Below are positions 1 to 13,463 of a DNA stretch of 64,000 bases, piece after piece. The translations under genes were made by a program, and so were the position numbers. Positions within the stretch are counted from its first letter, which is position 1. Every line of letters begins with the position of its first letter. The notes under the pieces are model-generated. The model made no database searches. It saw nothing but the letters and a program-made list of their open reading frames with translations, and was not told the origin of the DNA. Source of the stretch: Spirogloea muscicola (lineage: Eukaryota; Streptophyta; Zygnematophyceae; Spirogloeales; Spirogloeaceae); contig WELB01000090.1 in assembly GCA_009602725.1 (NCBI GenBank), positions 474,179 to 538,178 on the forward strand, written 5' to 3'.

Positions 1-3000
1 ACATGGTAATGTCAATGCAACTATAACATTCGTTTGTGTGATGTGCAGGGGAGAGCTTCAGAACAGCGTCAAGAGTCCAGATGGACCTCTCAGCATTCAT
101 GAGCAGATATGTGAGAAAGCTTTGTAGACATGCACCCTTGTTTTACGGCAAGTGATATTCTTACACCGCTTCTTGTCATAAGTGGCTGTCACTTCTTTGG
201 AAGTCGGTACCCTTACTCAGGCCCTGCTGTCTAGTGGGTCTTCACCTTTTCCTTGGGGCCACTTGTGCTTGCTGTGCAGAGCCGCTACATTGAGCAGACA
301 ATGCTTAGCTCATTGGAAGTACTACTGAAGGAATTGGATCAAGTGGAAGTGAGTGCCTCGTTGCTTGGCCATGAAGATGTGCACGTTGATGAGAAGAAGC
401 TTGTCTGACTGCTACGCGGATTCTTCAATCATAGCAAGCTTCAGAGATGTATGGTTTCAAGGCGCATTTGCCAGCTAGCAGTTCAGGTGGATGCCTGCCT
501 TGCAAGACGCCTGCATTACTTATATGACCGGTCTTGCCGGTGCTCACGCTGACAAACCTCAATCTGATTGTGACAGGAGACCAATGACGCCTATGAGTTG
601 AAGAGGTACAGTGCATCTACCTCCTGTGCTCCTCCCAACTTCCAGTGTCGTTGCTCGTCTCTGCTGCTAAATGGTCATCACCTATGGATGATGTCAGTGT
701 CTTGTATCTATGGTGTATTACTTGGTCCTGAGGGTTGATGCCTCTTCCTTGTTGAGGGCCTCTATCAGTAGTCAGTGATTGATTGCATGGCACATTGTGC
801 TACTTCACATGATGTTCGTGTCTGACATGCAGTACTGGGCCTGCAGGGTTCAATATACTGAGCATCGCCTTCGGGCAGCCAGGTCAAAGCCTAGGGAGGG
901 TTTAGGTTCCAAAGGAGAGGGCTCGCCTGCCAACGAGCTGCAGCAGGCCAAGGAGGAGTTTGATGAGATAGCAATGACTTTGGGGTGCCGTCTGCTCTCG
1001 CTTGAGCAGAGGCAAGCCCGGAGCCTCATTTCGCAGCTTGCCAGGCACCACCGTGCACAGGTGCTTTTGCCACCACTCTCATCTTACGTTGTATACCCCA
1101 AAGGCTTTAGGATCAAATCCGGAGCCTGATTCTTGCATCATCAGCTGGACCCGCAAAGCTCATACTGTCAAGCTCAAGTTCTCTGACAAGAACATCTCCA
1201 GCCTGCCGCTTGACGTGCCAGCTGTTTTAGTTGGGCAGTATTGAGAAGGTTGTTGAATTCAGTAACAGCTTGTAGTCAAATACTGCAAATTAACACTGCA
1301 TGCTTGATCTCTCTGGTTTTGTTGTGCTTGACCTCTCTGATCTTGTTGTGGACTTGCGAACAGGTTGTCCTTCATAAGAAGTCGCTTCGCAGGCTGCACT
1401 TGGCAAGCTCGTACATTCATGCTGTTGCCATGGAGCAGCAAAGTGAGGTTCGGCTAGTGCCACTAGATGGTGAAGATGACAACAGGGAGCTTGAGGATGA
1501 AACTGAGCAGGTCAGTCCTTGTTGCTGCTTGTGCTTGACAGCTACTTCAGTGAGGTGATCCACCCTAGCAGCTGGGAATCTCCACCATAGTAACTCATAG
1601 AGGCAGCTGTTGTCTCATGATTGTGCTGTCGTTGAAGTCAGTCTTATCACTTCAACCACAGCTTACATGAAAATTACAGGAACGGCCGCATTCTTGGTAC
1701 CACTTATAAGTTTTGTCTGCAATCTTGCAAAGTGCCCAACAAAGTTCGCAGTCCGTAGGATTCGTGAAGCAGCTATTAAAAGGAGAAACGACTTCAAGCT
1801 CAATCTAAATTGTGAATCACTGTGATGTTGGGGAACAGACGTTGCAGGAGCCAAGGCAACTCAGTGTTCAGTCCTCTCCAATCATCTTTGCCACCGAGGC
1901 AAGCTTTTGGCAGAACCAAGCACGGCAGGCTGCCTATGCCGTTGTATGGGCTTACTTGCTTGAGCATGCTGTTTACCTGCGATATGTTGGTTTGCTTTGC
2001 TATGCACCTCTTGAGGTGCTGAGCAAGAACTCTTTGATTTGGCTGACTCTTTGCAGCTTGCTCTTGGCCTGTAGGTCAAGGATGTACCTCAGGAGCTGCC
2101 CTCAGAGTGGTCCATTCTTCTGTCAACCCTTGACCAGACACTCATGGCAATGGGACTCTCGACTTTGAGCCCATCAGACACGGTATTCACATTGAATGCT
2201 GTTCTACGAGCTGCAGCAGAGGCCGGCGAGTTGTTGCACATGCAGGCTGGAAGGGCGAGTCATAAGGGAACCTTGCCCAGCAAATCTGCGCCGCTATCGT
2301 TCACTGCACGCACTGTCGCCCAGCGGCTGTCTCCACCATTAGACGCGGCTACGGAAGACAATGGCAGCCAGGAGGGCAGGCCTGCAAATGGAGGGACAGC
2401 TGGCAGCAGCAAGCTGGCATTGGTGACCTCCAACGTGGTCTTGGGAGGGGCGACAGATGCTGCAATTGGCTCATCAGAGCCACTGCAACCACAAGAGTTG
2501 GCAGTCAATGTGAAGCGCACAGTTTATCAGCGATCAGAGTCAGGACCGCTGGCACTACCGGCAGGCATGGAGCTGCCAGCGCTGAAGGTTGACTTTAAGA
2601 AGGGTCTGCAGACAGTGGCGGCGAGGTCCACCTTGGCCCCAACAAGGACTGACCAGGGCCTGTTTATGGCAACGGCAGCCATGCCCAACAAGTCTCCTGT
2701 CAGTAAGTCGGGGCCTCTTCTCTCCCCCCCAGTTCATACCCAGTCCTCATCCTTGGCGTTGCAGTCAGGTGGCAGGCCCGGCGTGCTACCCTCGCCTTCG
2801 TCGCTTGCAGGCCAGGCTCAGGTCAGCGCTGCCATGGCTCCTCGAGTGGGTTTCAGCACAAAGCTAGGACCCCTCTCCCGCGGTCCTCTTAGCAGGAGCT
2901 ACAGTCACTCAGGACCTCTATTACGGTCAGGGCAGCAGCTGGCAATAGCCAGCAGCTCCTCTCTTCAGACTCCTGTGCAACCTCCTGCAACGGCCGTCGG

Positions 3001-4981
3001 CAAGCAGAAGCCGGCAAAAGCAGAGTTGAGGTCGCCAGTGTCCGATTCTCCAACCGTCTCGCCGCCGTCCTCCCCACAACAGCTTCACAGGCTCCCTCCA
3101 CCTCCTCTCGCCACTGCTCAGCCCGCTTCCTTTGCCAAGCAAGCAACTCCAATCTCTTCCTCTGGCACTCTTGTAGACCCGTCGAAGAAAGCTGGTAGGT
3201 CTCTCCCCATGAGCTGGCCCCTGAGTGGCCCACTTTACCTTGACAAGCCTAGCGCAAGTACCAGTTACTCTACTAGTAATCTGGGGGCATCTGGGCCCCT
3301 GCTGCCAACACTGGCAGTGCCCATGCCCCTGCCGTCCCCGTCTGATCCTTCCTTAGCTGCAGCAGCCACCACCCAGGCTCACTTGGCTGGCCCCAGCGGT
3401 CAGAAATTGCAAAGGTGGCAGAGCCACCAGCGGATTCCCTCGCAAATTGTGGAGGTGTCAGATGAGGGGGAGTCCATGAGGGAAGACTCACCTTCTGGCG
3501 CATCCTTGGTCTCACCAACCGGGCCAGGATACCCCCCACCCCCGCCAAACCCACCACCTGCTCATCCTGACATTAGCAGACAGGACGGTGCAACAGTAAG
3601 TACATGTGTCCACCTGTCATGAGGGTTGCTGGTCTGCACCCAGTTCTATCCTGCAAGTGTGCAATGACAGATATCTCCCCTTTTGTCCTGCTTTCTTTGA
3701 TGCCGTCAAGTGCTATGAAAGGGCAGCTTTGGGTTTGAAAGGTTCTCCATGGTGCATGTTCAGAATTCTTTGGCTTGCTACCAGTAGACTTCTGTGGTGC
3801 ACTTCTGTGAGTCTGTAAGTTCGTCTATCTGCATGCGCATGCCTATGCATCAATTCATCATGTCCTGATAAAGAATGTAATATTCCATGTGTCTTCAGAT
3901 GTACTTTCGTACGCAAGTGTACAACTCTCCTAAGCCCCGAATTGGACCAGGAGGATGGCCCATTTTTTATGAACCCACACAGTCCCAGGCCGCAAAGGGG
4001 CCACAAGAGGCGGCTGAATATCATCATGTCGCAGCTGGTCCCCTAGATGGTAAGCATGTTGGACCACTGCTATGTACTGCCGCATGTTATTGACATGCTA
4101 ATTACCTCCCAAACTGCTATGCAAGGTCCTCTAGCTACTTTTACAGGCATTTGTTTTAGGCATATAGCTCAAGGTTCACTTTGATTCTGTCTCACAATAT
4201 ATTTTGCTTCTGTCAGCTTCTCTGGTCGTTATTGAGAAGGGTTCTTTCCAGACAGACTTTGGCCCTTAGCTTGCCAGCACTTGGTGGCCTGCTAGAAGCA
4301 CCTACTCTTGTTTTGATCAAGGGTTGCTGACTTGCAGCAACTCTTATTGCAGACTTGAGCATGCAAGAGAGGAGTGAGCTTGTGGAGCAGGTGCGTAATG
4401 TGCGCTGGCACAGCAGCGCCAACTTCGCTGTGCCAGATTGGTCAGCCCTTCCCCAATCGGATCGCCAGCGCTTGCTCCAGGTAAAGTCAATGAGCAGGGG
4501 CCATCCTTGCCCCATCGAGAAGTGCCACATAAGTAGGAAGGCTCGTCCAAAGGGGGCAACTGCTGTGAGTTATGCTTAGGCACGAGGCAAATTCGTCTAC
4601 AATGTTCTACATGATTAACTGTGGCCTGTATTTCCTGTGTATTGAGCATCCATATCATCTAGCTCAGGTGCAGTGTCACAGTGTGCAGCAGAGTGGTATG
4701 AACCACTTAACACCAAATATCATATTGGAGAGAAGGGCCATACTTGTGAATGGTGCTTCGAGTTGCCCTTGCCTACAGAAAGCTCTCCCATAGTCATGTC
4801 TGGTGCAAAGCATTGCAATCACACTTGGCACCTTATGCTTTGTTGGCTTTGTGTGCAGGCTCTTGCAAGTGTGATCAAGTCCAAGCGGGGCACTGCGTGG
4901 ACCGACAGCGGTCAGCTCCTGGAGCTGCGGGCGAGGAATGGTGCAAGCCCCCCTCAGCCCGTCCTCAGCAGAAGGCCCTAG
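1..4981 (+). CDS. Plant-type BAR-domain protein with Pro-rich SGPL-repeat tail (5' partial)
   Basis: Exons with matching phase: 49-110, 280-402 (donor weak), 577-605, 847-1060, 1364-1510, 1848-1940 (tentative), 2075-3595, 3899-4049, 4353-4480, 4859-4981 (stop TAG). The first five align by eye with the N-terminal BAR region of Arabidopsis At2g33490-like proteins, including the helix containing SLISQLARHHRAQ. BAR dimers bind curved membranes, so a peripheral membrane role is inferred. The 1.5-kb exon codes a low-complexity Ser/Pro/Ala tail with about eight copies of a (S/G)GPL or SAPL motif, which plant relatives also carry. It is followed by a conserved-looking end containing EQVRNVRWHSSANFAVPDW and a final exon ending SRRP. 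The start codon lies upstream of the window. Family assignment is good; exact exon borders between 349 and 577 and at 1848-1940 are less sure. Confidence 0.75.
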
Positions 4982-5718
4982 CATGCTTGACGATGTAACC
5001 TCCCCCACATCACATCAAAGAAGATGCTTGCAATCATGGCCTCTGTCAGCAGAGTGGGCAGCTTCAGGTGAATACTGGGCAGACAGGATTTTCTCATCTA
5101 ACGCTCAAATTCTTGCGTGCAATTGGGCACCTGGCTCCTAAATTGCTGTCACTCCTGCCGTGCATCGGTTAAGCCATTGGAGGAGGGCTGGTCGCATTTA
5201 GCTTCCTGATGCCTCAAAGCTCCCACGTCATGGTCTTCGTGTTTGGCTGCCCATTACATTCACTTACAGTGTACTTACAACAAGCAAACTCTGCTTCCTC
5301 TTCACGCTGTCATGCGCTGTGATAGTGAGGGTGCATTGCAAAGCCTTAGTCGGGGGATGGGTCCCACGATTTGGCAAGGCAGTGCCTTCCTGCAACCTCT
5401 TTGTGCTGTTGTGTTGGGGACCTTTAATCGAGGAATTGAGGCTGCTACTGAAGCTGTGCAAGCCAGACAGCTGCTGAACTGAGGATCACATCAGTCGTCC
5501 TCATCGAAAAGGTTGGCAATCTTTGCTTTCATCAACAGTACGACTGGACATCCATGGAGCATCTTGGTGCACTCTCTAACATTGCATTCTCATATATAGG
5601 AAGAATTCAATGGGGTTCAGAACTACTATGTGGCAACCCTGGCACGGCCAGCTTCACATTTAGCAGAGTCAGGTACTAAGCAAGGCACAACACTAATAAG
5701 TCAATGCAGCCTGAGACT
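4982..5718. other. Convergent intergenic region
   Basis: This 0.7-kb stretch separates the stop of the BAR gene from the stop of the beta-propeller gene on the other strand. I see only short unsupported reading frames, so it probably holds the two 3' UTRs. Confidence 0.5.
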
Positions 5719-8700
5719 TCAGGCTAGCAGCCCTGCGGCTACAGCAGAGAGAAGCGCGACCACAAGATGGATGACTGTAGCAGGACCGCTGTATGTGGCA
5801 GCGCTGGGTGGGGGGCTTGAGCTAGGGCTGCCAGGTGAAGGAACGACAGACAGACTGTCGCAGGAAAACGTGGTGCTGACAGTGCCGGGCTCGGGCTCCG
5901 TGCCATTGAACACGCCAGGCTGGAAGCTGCTTGCCCAAGGAAGCAAAGAGCATGCCATGAGCCAACCATCAAGTATGTTTGTACTTCTCATGTGTCCATC
6001 TGCCTATGCTGTTGTGGGACTTGACGCCACAATGATTTGCTCAGCGGGAAATCATAATTGCTGAAGATATCACCTCGCACATTGCACAGAGTAAATTGTA
6101 GGGCAAGCTAGCAGATGACAGGCTGATGTCCTGCTCAAGAGGCGAATAAGGAGCTGACCTGATGAGCTGAGGGCCTTCGATGTCATACTTCTTGATCTCC
6201 TGAGTGTTGTGATTGTAACAATAGACAGCATTCTCATAGGCAGCAGTGGTACAGATGGCGACCACACCACCACTCAACGGCCTGCTCCCTGACACATTGC
6301 TGTAGAGAGCATCCCCAACGAAGTTGTAGCCTGAAGCGCCCAAAGGATTCTGCATACAGTGGACAATGTCAGAACCTCTGATCAGATGTATGGGAAACTG
6401 AATATGAATGCATGTGCGGCAAGTGAGAATGCATGTCCTGGGCGCACATTGCTGATCGCTTGCATTGGATATCAGCTGGGATGCTTGTCTAAGGCCCACT
6501 GGGCAAATGTGGCACCTGTTGACCCATTTTTATGATTGTGATGTAGCTGTTCAACTTGCTCGTTGGACAATTGGCACCACAACTGAAGATCTTCAGAAGG
6601 TCGACCGCAGCCATCCCTGGCCCGTTGGCCAAAGATATATATGCCATATAGGACGATGCTCCCTGCCATGAGCAGAGCACGGAGAGTTGAGCAAGCTTTG
6701 AGGCTTACAGCTGGAGGCTACACAACCTGCGTCAAGGCATCCAGCTTTTGGTTGCATGTCTCATGTAGCAGCACGCCCTCACCGATGCAGACGTGATGGG
6801 GTAGAAAGCGACACTCGACGGTGTCCCGTTGACAGTAATGGCAGTGTAGTTAAAGCTATTTCCAGCTGTGAAGTGCAAAGTATGTATGATATTTCGATCT
6901 GGTGCTACTGCTAGTAAGTAGGACGAATCTGGCGTAACATATACGTGATCAGCCTGCAGGACGAGGTCAGTCTAAGGTGCGTGAGATGGCTGCAGAGACA
7001 TCATTGTAGCTTATTGTGCTACTGCGCGACATGAAAGGTCACTTTTAGTCGCAAGTACTCACCCTGATCTCCCAGAAGCCGGTAATCTCATTGTTATCAG
7101 GATTGAATTCCACCATGCCAGGTTGGGGTCCACTTGCATCTCCACCTTCGCTTTCACTGGTGCAGACAACAAACACGCGACCAGCTACTTGACTGTAGCG
7201 GAGATCGTGGGTCCCTGGTCATCAAGGAACAAGACGAACTTGAGATTTCACCCAGCGTATTCTTGGCCCTATCTTCTTAGCTTTGACAGTGCCATGAGAT
7301 CTGATCGCTTCCACCAGGAGTGAGAGCATCAAGTCAGGATGTCATTGATATGACATGCATAGCCTAGCTCTGCATGAGTCAGTGAGCCGATGTGACTGCA
7401 GCTCTTATGCAAGGGGTTGTCAGTGGCTCTTCCTCCTACAAAGAGAGGTCTTTGTTCCTGTGTGTGATCTACCTGGACAGACGATTGTTTTGTTGTTTAC
7501 TGATCCAACAGCAGTGAAGTTCAAAAACGACACACGATTGTTTGCCTGCCCCGTTGCATCCTCGAGCAGATTGACCTCATATACTCCTGGCTGATTGACA
7601 TTAGTGACATACCCGATGTTTGGCTCCGTTGCTGCATGTCAAGGAACATTGTGGAGCAGCTTGTCAACTTGTCAGGAACGACATAGTGAATCGATCATCC
7701 TGAGCGAATTTCATGTTGATATAATTGTTGCAGGCAGAAGGGGACTTCACCAGGCATGAGTGTTGCTACTCAGGAAGGACGATGCAGTAGATGTGATTTC
7801 TTTGAGTGACTACCATCTAGCACATTGGTGGGTTGGGACGATGTGGTGAGTGGGCTTGCCTATGTTGAATAGCAGTGCGCCATGCCCAGGAATCTTCTCA
7901 CTCCCATCGAGCACAGTGTTAGAAATAATCTCATACGGCGGCTTTGCGTCAATTACATCAAAGGTTCCCTCTGAGTCGGAGTGTGACCAGATTTGTTGCT
8001 GCAAAAGAACAGGCAGGCCTGAGAATATGTGAGATGACGAGTCCGCAGGGCATGCTCCTTGCAAGGGACCAACACGATGCTTGACACAGTTAGTGATCTG
8101 CGAAAGTTAGTTTCTGCTCTGCACGGGCTAGCAAAGCAAGTCCAAGCTGCCATGATATCAAAGCACGAGAGCGCAGGCAAGCACACAATGCGCAAAGCAG
8201 CAGAAAATCGTGCTGATCGTCACGGATAAGCCCACCAAGTAAGGAATGTAGTAATTGTGGACGGGCCTGGATGTTAGCACGATTGTGGCAACCACTGCCT
8301 GTTGCTGAACATTGAGAACAAAGACCGCGCCAATCGTCTCGTTGTAGATCACATTGACGAACAAGGTATGGTCCGCTGAGGCAGTGGAGGCGCTCCAGCG
8401 TCCACTGGCGAGGGGAAGAGCAAGCTTGCTTTAGGACGTACGCTCCCCAACCAGCTCGTACAGAAGGTGGTGCTTGGCACGAGCTAGGCATACCAGTACG
8501 CTGTGAACTTGCCACAGCAGATGGTTCCTAGGAGGCCACAACAAGACGACTCACTTGGCGGGATTGTTGGGACAGCTGTTGGGAAAGGTCAGATTCGTAG
8601 TCGGGATGTTCTTGACTACGAGCCCCCGAGCTGCATCAATGGCGACTATCTGTGGGGCACGTTGTGAGGGAAGAATGATATTAGCACCGCGATGTGTAGT

Positions 8701-9033
8701 GATCACCACGTCGGCAAGGCAGCTGGCTCATCGATACAGCGCGGCAGCCTGGAGAAAGCATGCAGTGTCACTCGTGTGAACGGTGGCTAGCATGCATTGG
8801 AGACACGGTGGCCGTCGTACGGCGACGGCGGCGGGCGGCGCCGGCACCTGGCCGTCGGCGAAGACGTAGAAGAGCCCGGCGTTGTTGACGTCGATCACCG
8901 GGTCGCCGCCCGGCTGGTGCTCGCCCGTGTTCCCGCCTTGGTCCGCGGACGGCTGTGCGGCGACGAAGGTGCCGGCGCCGGCGGCCAGGGTCAGCGCCCA
9001 GAGCGCGAGCGCCGCTGCGGCGCGGGGCGCCAT
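5719..9033 (-). CDS. Secreted beta-propeller protein with C-terminal GPI-anchor-like tail
   Basis: The start ATG at 9033 opens a signal peptide (MAPRAAAALALWALTLAAGA) followed by mature sequence beginning near AQPSADQ. Coding blocks follow on the minus strand at about 9033-8848, 8719-8555, 8362-8235, 8030-7810, 7610-7500, 7190-7075, 6960-6790, 6350-6110 and 5940-5719. Each block has short beta-strand-like repeats such as IVAIDAARGLVVKNIPTT, FDVIDAKPPYEIISN and DHVYVTPDSSYLLAVAPDR, the pattern of YncE/YVTN-type propellers. Asn glycosylation sequons are frequent. The last exon ends in a Ser/Pro-rich spacer and a hydrophobic run (VIHLVVALLSAVAAGLLA) that stops at once, typical of a GPI-anchor signal or a tail anchor. 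No catalytic motif is visible. An extracellular or wall-facing protein is inferred. Exon edges are approximate. Confidence 0.6.
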
Positions 9034-9139
9034 GGCGGCGGCGGCGGCGGCGGCGGGGCGGGTGAGGACTGTGCGGGGCTCGGGGCGGGGCCTCAGCCAG
9101 GCGGCGCCTGGCCGCGCTCGTACTTGCTGATCAAATGTG

Positions 9140-10340
9140 TTCAAGCACCTGTCGGCCCCTTCGGACCCGGTCAAGACCTATCGGGCTGGCTCTTCACCTG
9201 GCCCCCTCTCTCGTACTCTGTTCATTCTTCTTTGCGCTGGCTTTTCCAGCCCCTATCCTCAATGGGCGAGCACTTTCTTCACAGCCTCGCCCCTTTTAGT
9301 CGCGTGCACAGCTGTGTGGTTTAGACGCCTCTCGGCACTTTGGACCTTGTCCATCTATGTCGGGCTGGCCTTTCCCAGCCACTACCCCCATTTGAAGAGC
9401 TTACTCTTCTTGGAAGGGCTCACACCTTCCTCTCGTACGCGGCGCGCGCTCGTACTGGCAGAAGCGGAGAGTGTCCACTCATTTTTGGTGACTTGTGGTC
9501 TGTTCCTCACTCGTGGTTGCTAAGTGATCCATCCTACCCAAGCTCCGCGCTTTTGGCCCCTCCGGACCTTGTCAGTTACGTTCGGGCTGGCTGGCTGTTC
9601 ACAGCCCTCGCCGCCCTTACTCCGACCTGCTGCTGCTCTCTTACTAGTTACTGAGCTCCCATCTGCAGTAGTCTTGTGTCTAGCTGTGTAGTTTAGGCGC
9701 CCTCCAGCTCTTTGAGCCTTGTCCATTCTTTTCGGGCTGGCTTATCACAGCTCTTGCCCCCATTGGGACAGCCACTTGTCAATCACAGCCATTGCCCCCA
9801 TTCGGAGAGCCACTTGTTTCCCAGCCCCTACCTTCTATCAAGCGTTAAGCAGCTACGAAGGGGCCTGAAGATGCTATGTCAGAACATGGACCACTCAGTC
9901 GTTACGAGTGAGGAGCCTCAAATGCGACAGACTAGCTGCCGGACAACTATCCCCTGACGAAAGCCAGAGGCCGCAGCGAGAGGACGGCCAGCACGCTGAT
10001 GCAACGCGTGGGCAGGACAAGAGAAGAAGGTGCTCGCCCATTGAGAAGAGGGGCTGGCAAAGCAGGACGCAAGACGATGGCTCACCCATAGAAAAGGAGG
10101 GGCTAGCAAAGCGAGCCCAGAAAAGAGTGGACAATGCAAGAGGATGAGGGAGCGCGCCGGGGCGTCGTACGAGCGGGCGGGCCGCGCCGCTCGTACCGGG
10201 CCAGCCGGGCCGCCCCCGCCTCGCACCGCCCCAATACACCGGGCGCCTGTACGAGCGCGCGAGGCCGGCCTGCAGCCGCCCCCAGCTGCCCCACAGCCGC
10301 CCGGCATTCTGTGCAACTGTATACTGCCTAATCAGTGCAT
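9140..10340. repeat. Cluster of hairpin-bearing dispersed repeats with a LINE 3'-end fragment
   Basis: Between 9140 and 9830 related modules recur: a '...CCTTGTCCATTC' stretch, then GGGCTGGC-TTTT-CAGCCC, then CCCCCATT or CCTATCCTCAATGGGCGAGC. The GGCTGG/CCAGCC halves can fold into a short stem-loop. Copies at about 9237, 9360, 9590 and 9737 are in plus orientation; those at 10030 and 10085 are reversed. Around 9900-10010 lies a minus-strand copy of the LINE C-terminal coding fragment (residues like QRAGRPLAAASGFRQG). 10134-10340 is GC-rich and without a recognisable gene. Confidence 0.6.
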
Positions 10341-11600
10341 CACTGACTGTAGGTTGTGAGCGGTTTCACGGTCTCGGCCACCCTTTCATTTCATGCCCAC
10401 CGCGCGCGCCTTCTCTTATCCCCTTTTTCGCACGAGCCCCCCACCGCGACGTCTCCTCAGGCGAGCCTGAGCCATCCGCATCGTTTTGCAGCCGCCGCCG
10501 TCGCCGCCACCCATCGCCCTTCACACTGCCACCTTGGCAACAAGAAGAAGTGCGCGCCCATAGAGGATAGGGGCTGGGAATGGCCAGCCCAGGAAAAGAA
10601 AGAAACCCTTAGCCACCTTAGCATAGAAGGTGCTCGCCCATTGAGAAGAGGGGCTGGCAAAGCCAACCCAAAAAGAATGGACAATGTTCAAAGCCAAAGA
10701 AAGAGGTGCTGAAAAAGGACTAACACTACAAAGTGCAAGATGGTGCGGAGGGAGATGCAGATGGCTGCTCAGTATCCACGTGTGAGCAACAGCAGATCAG
10801 AGTAACTCGGAGCAGGAGAAGCGGCACTTTGCCGAGACCCGGAAGCAGCTGCCATAGCACGGCCAGCCCGCGCGTGGACCGCATGAGCCAAAGAGCGCTG
10901 CAGCGAGACCGCCCCTTAGCATAGGGCTAAGGGCTTCGTCTCATGTAGCCCCACCCTTTGCAGTAGCTTTTGCTCAAACAGTGTATAGGCGTGCATGGGC
11001 CACCCTGTCATGTCATGCGCACCGCGCGCCTCCTCCACTCGTGCTTCTCGTCCCACTCCCGCCAGCCCCTCTCCGGTTCTTCTTCGTACTCTCCGCAAAC
11101 AGCTCTTCCGAAATAAGAAGAAAGCGCGGCCAGATTGACTGGTGCCTGGGAAAGGCCAGCCCAAAGGAATGGACAAGGTCTGAAGGAGCCGGAGTGCGAA
11201 AGGCGGTGGCCGAGAGAGATCCAGCCCTAAGATACTGATCAAGGTCCGCAACTGTGTGCTGGCTCGACTCGGCCTCCGTTCTGTTCCATGCCCACCCCGC
11301 GTCGTCTCTCGTGGGCTCGGGCCTGCGTCGTGTGCGCTCCACGATCCAGGCCCTCCCGCTCCGCCTGCGTGCAGCAACCCCAGATTGGAGGTGTGACCTC
11401 GTCATCTGTCTCCTCCACAATCTCACCTTCAGATGGGACAGTGTGCCGAGCCAGAGCCTGTATGTGGCGGAGCATCCTCCCCCCGCCCTGCCTGAATAGT
11501 ATATCGGCTTGAATTGGCCACCCTTCAATTGGCTCATTGGCGCCGCGCGCCTTCTCCCCTGCTGTCCTTTCTCGGCAGCTCAAGAAGAGGGTGGCTACCA
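10341..11600. repeat. Mixed dispersed repeats (hairpin family, LINE 3' ends)
   Basis: This stretch carries the reversed hairpin motif at about 10555, 10635 and 11145. A minus-strand LINE end lies at about 10785-10885; its translation ends in the recurrent SDL-LLTRGY-like tail. A second repeat type here (CACCCT-TCAT-TCATG-CCACCGCGCGCCTTCTC at 10380, 11000 and 11520) returns reversed at 20340 and 37940. No intact gene is visible. Confidence 0.55.
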
Positions 11601-13450
11601 GTTGAATTTGTAAGTCGAGAAGCGCCCGAACTGTGTGCTGACCAGGCTGACCTGCCTACAAAGCCTGGCCTGCTGTACTCGTCGTGACCTGCCCGTCTGA
11701 GAAATGGGCGGCTACTATTTATCGTGATATCTTTCAATGTCGAGGAGGGCTCGAAGAGTGTGCAGAAGTATGGGCTGACCTGCCTTACAAGTCGACCTCG
11801 GACTGCAGGGTCATTGTAAATTACAGCATGCCTTCATATGCTTCTTGCCAGACGCCCTCTTTGCTGCCGCAACACCAAGCTGCTGGATCAGATATCCCTG
11901 ACTAGCCCAAGACAAGCTCTCTTGCAAAGTCTCTGGATCGCAGAGCTGCTCCCGGATACCCCTTGACCAGGCACCTACACGAGCTTAGGTGTTATCTCGT
12001 CTGAAGGTTCCTCTCAGTGAGGAACCTTGACCGTGACCTGCATGAGGTTGGGCATCCTTGCTGAGGAGATAGCAACCATGACTCAGTCGAATTTTCATCA
12101 GTCGCAGTGCATGTGCATTTGCATTAGGTCACTCGGTCTGCATGCAACTGCCAATGCAGGAGCTTCGAGAATAGCATTCAACTCCTTCACACATCTAATG
12201 CTGCATACTCTGGCCACGCGCTGCTGTGGCTGACCTCAGTCAGATCTGACCGTTGACTCGCTCGTGCAATGTCCACCAGCCGTGATGCAAAAATGACTGC
12301 GCAGAGCTGCTTGTGCTTGCCACCCATAGCCAGAGTTGGCCAATCGACGTCACCAATGTACAAGGCCTCTGCTGTGCACCATGTCTGACGTGCTATGTAC
12401 CTGACAAAAGCATGACTCTCAATAGACGACATACTACATGGCCTCCTCCTCAAGCTTCGAAGCAAAGCGCTAGAATGGATTGAAGAAAGGCACACAAGAG
12501 CTTCACTGCTCAAGCATATTATAGCTACACCAAAATGAGCATTACACTCCTGTATGTCAAGCCACAGTCCAATTTAATAATGAGGGCCCCTCTTACTAGA
12601 AAGCATCGCAGCTTGAGGAAGTGCCCTGACTAACAGGTACCCTGAAAAGGCGCCTGAAGGATGTGCAAGTACAACAGTGATGCCTCGAAGAAGAAATGGA
12701 TGTCGTTGACAATCTGGCTGAAGGTGACTGGCACGTGTTCGGAACTCAGATAGCCACAAGCTACTCTGTTCCACATTGCAGAGGTCAACTTGAATGCTAC
12801 TTGGAGGCTAATACAATGACTCAAATAGGGCACCACTAATAGCAGCTGCAGGTATGCTGCAGGTCATTGAAGAGAACCTGCTGTATCACGCCGAGATACT
12901 ATATCGCTGATACAGCACACTCGACTGCAAGCAATTCCACTAACTCTGGTGCATGCAATGGTCAAAATCTGTCAACAAATATTGCCGATACAGCACAGTC
13001 AACTGCATGTTTATTTGATTCTGACGTATGCAACACATATGGAAGACCTTGTAGCAAGATCTATGCTTTGAATATGTTGCTTGAAGTCAAGGCTGCTCTT
13101 TCACGAGTGTGGTTTAGAGGAGACCAACTGCTTGATGCTACATGGTTAATCACAAAGTATGTGCAAGACTCCACAGGAACTCAGCCACTAACAATTTGCA
13201 CATGTTGCTCCCAATCTGGCTGCTCTGCAATCAGTTTAGCATGGGGGACCCCAACACTACATGCTACACGAGTTAGTCAGCGGACTTTGCAGACAGTTTC
13301 TTATCTGTATAGAAGATTGATTGGGGGCGAAAATGTAGAGAGGTAGAGCCAAGTAAAGGACAGACGGACTTGCCACCTCCTCTGAAGTAAAGGGGTGCTT
13401 GTAATTGGCAATCCGCTTTGAAATTGCAGAGTAAATAACACTACTGAAGG
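11601..13450. other. Region without a recognised gene
   Basis: Base composition is more AT-rich and free of the hairpin repeats. Minus-strand stretches near 12836-12630 and 12513-12187 give readable protein (for example VTFSQIVNDIHFFFEASLLY) and could be exons of an unrecognised gene, but I could not join them into a model. A plus-strand reading at about 12900-13340 contains a repeated ADTA(H/Q)STA motif but has no convincing start or relatives. Confidence 0.35.
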
Positions 13451-13463
13451 CACAAGGCCCGCA

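Noticed and set aside
5630-6064. Plus-strand reading of about 140 codons
   Set aside because: It lies opposite the last exons of the beta-propeller gene, whose GPI-like tail and exon pattern are more convincing.
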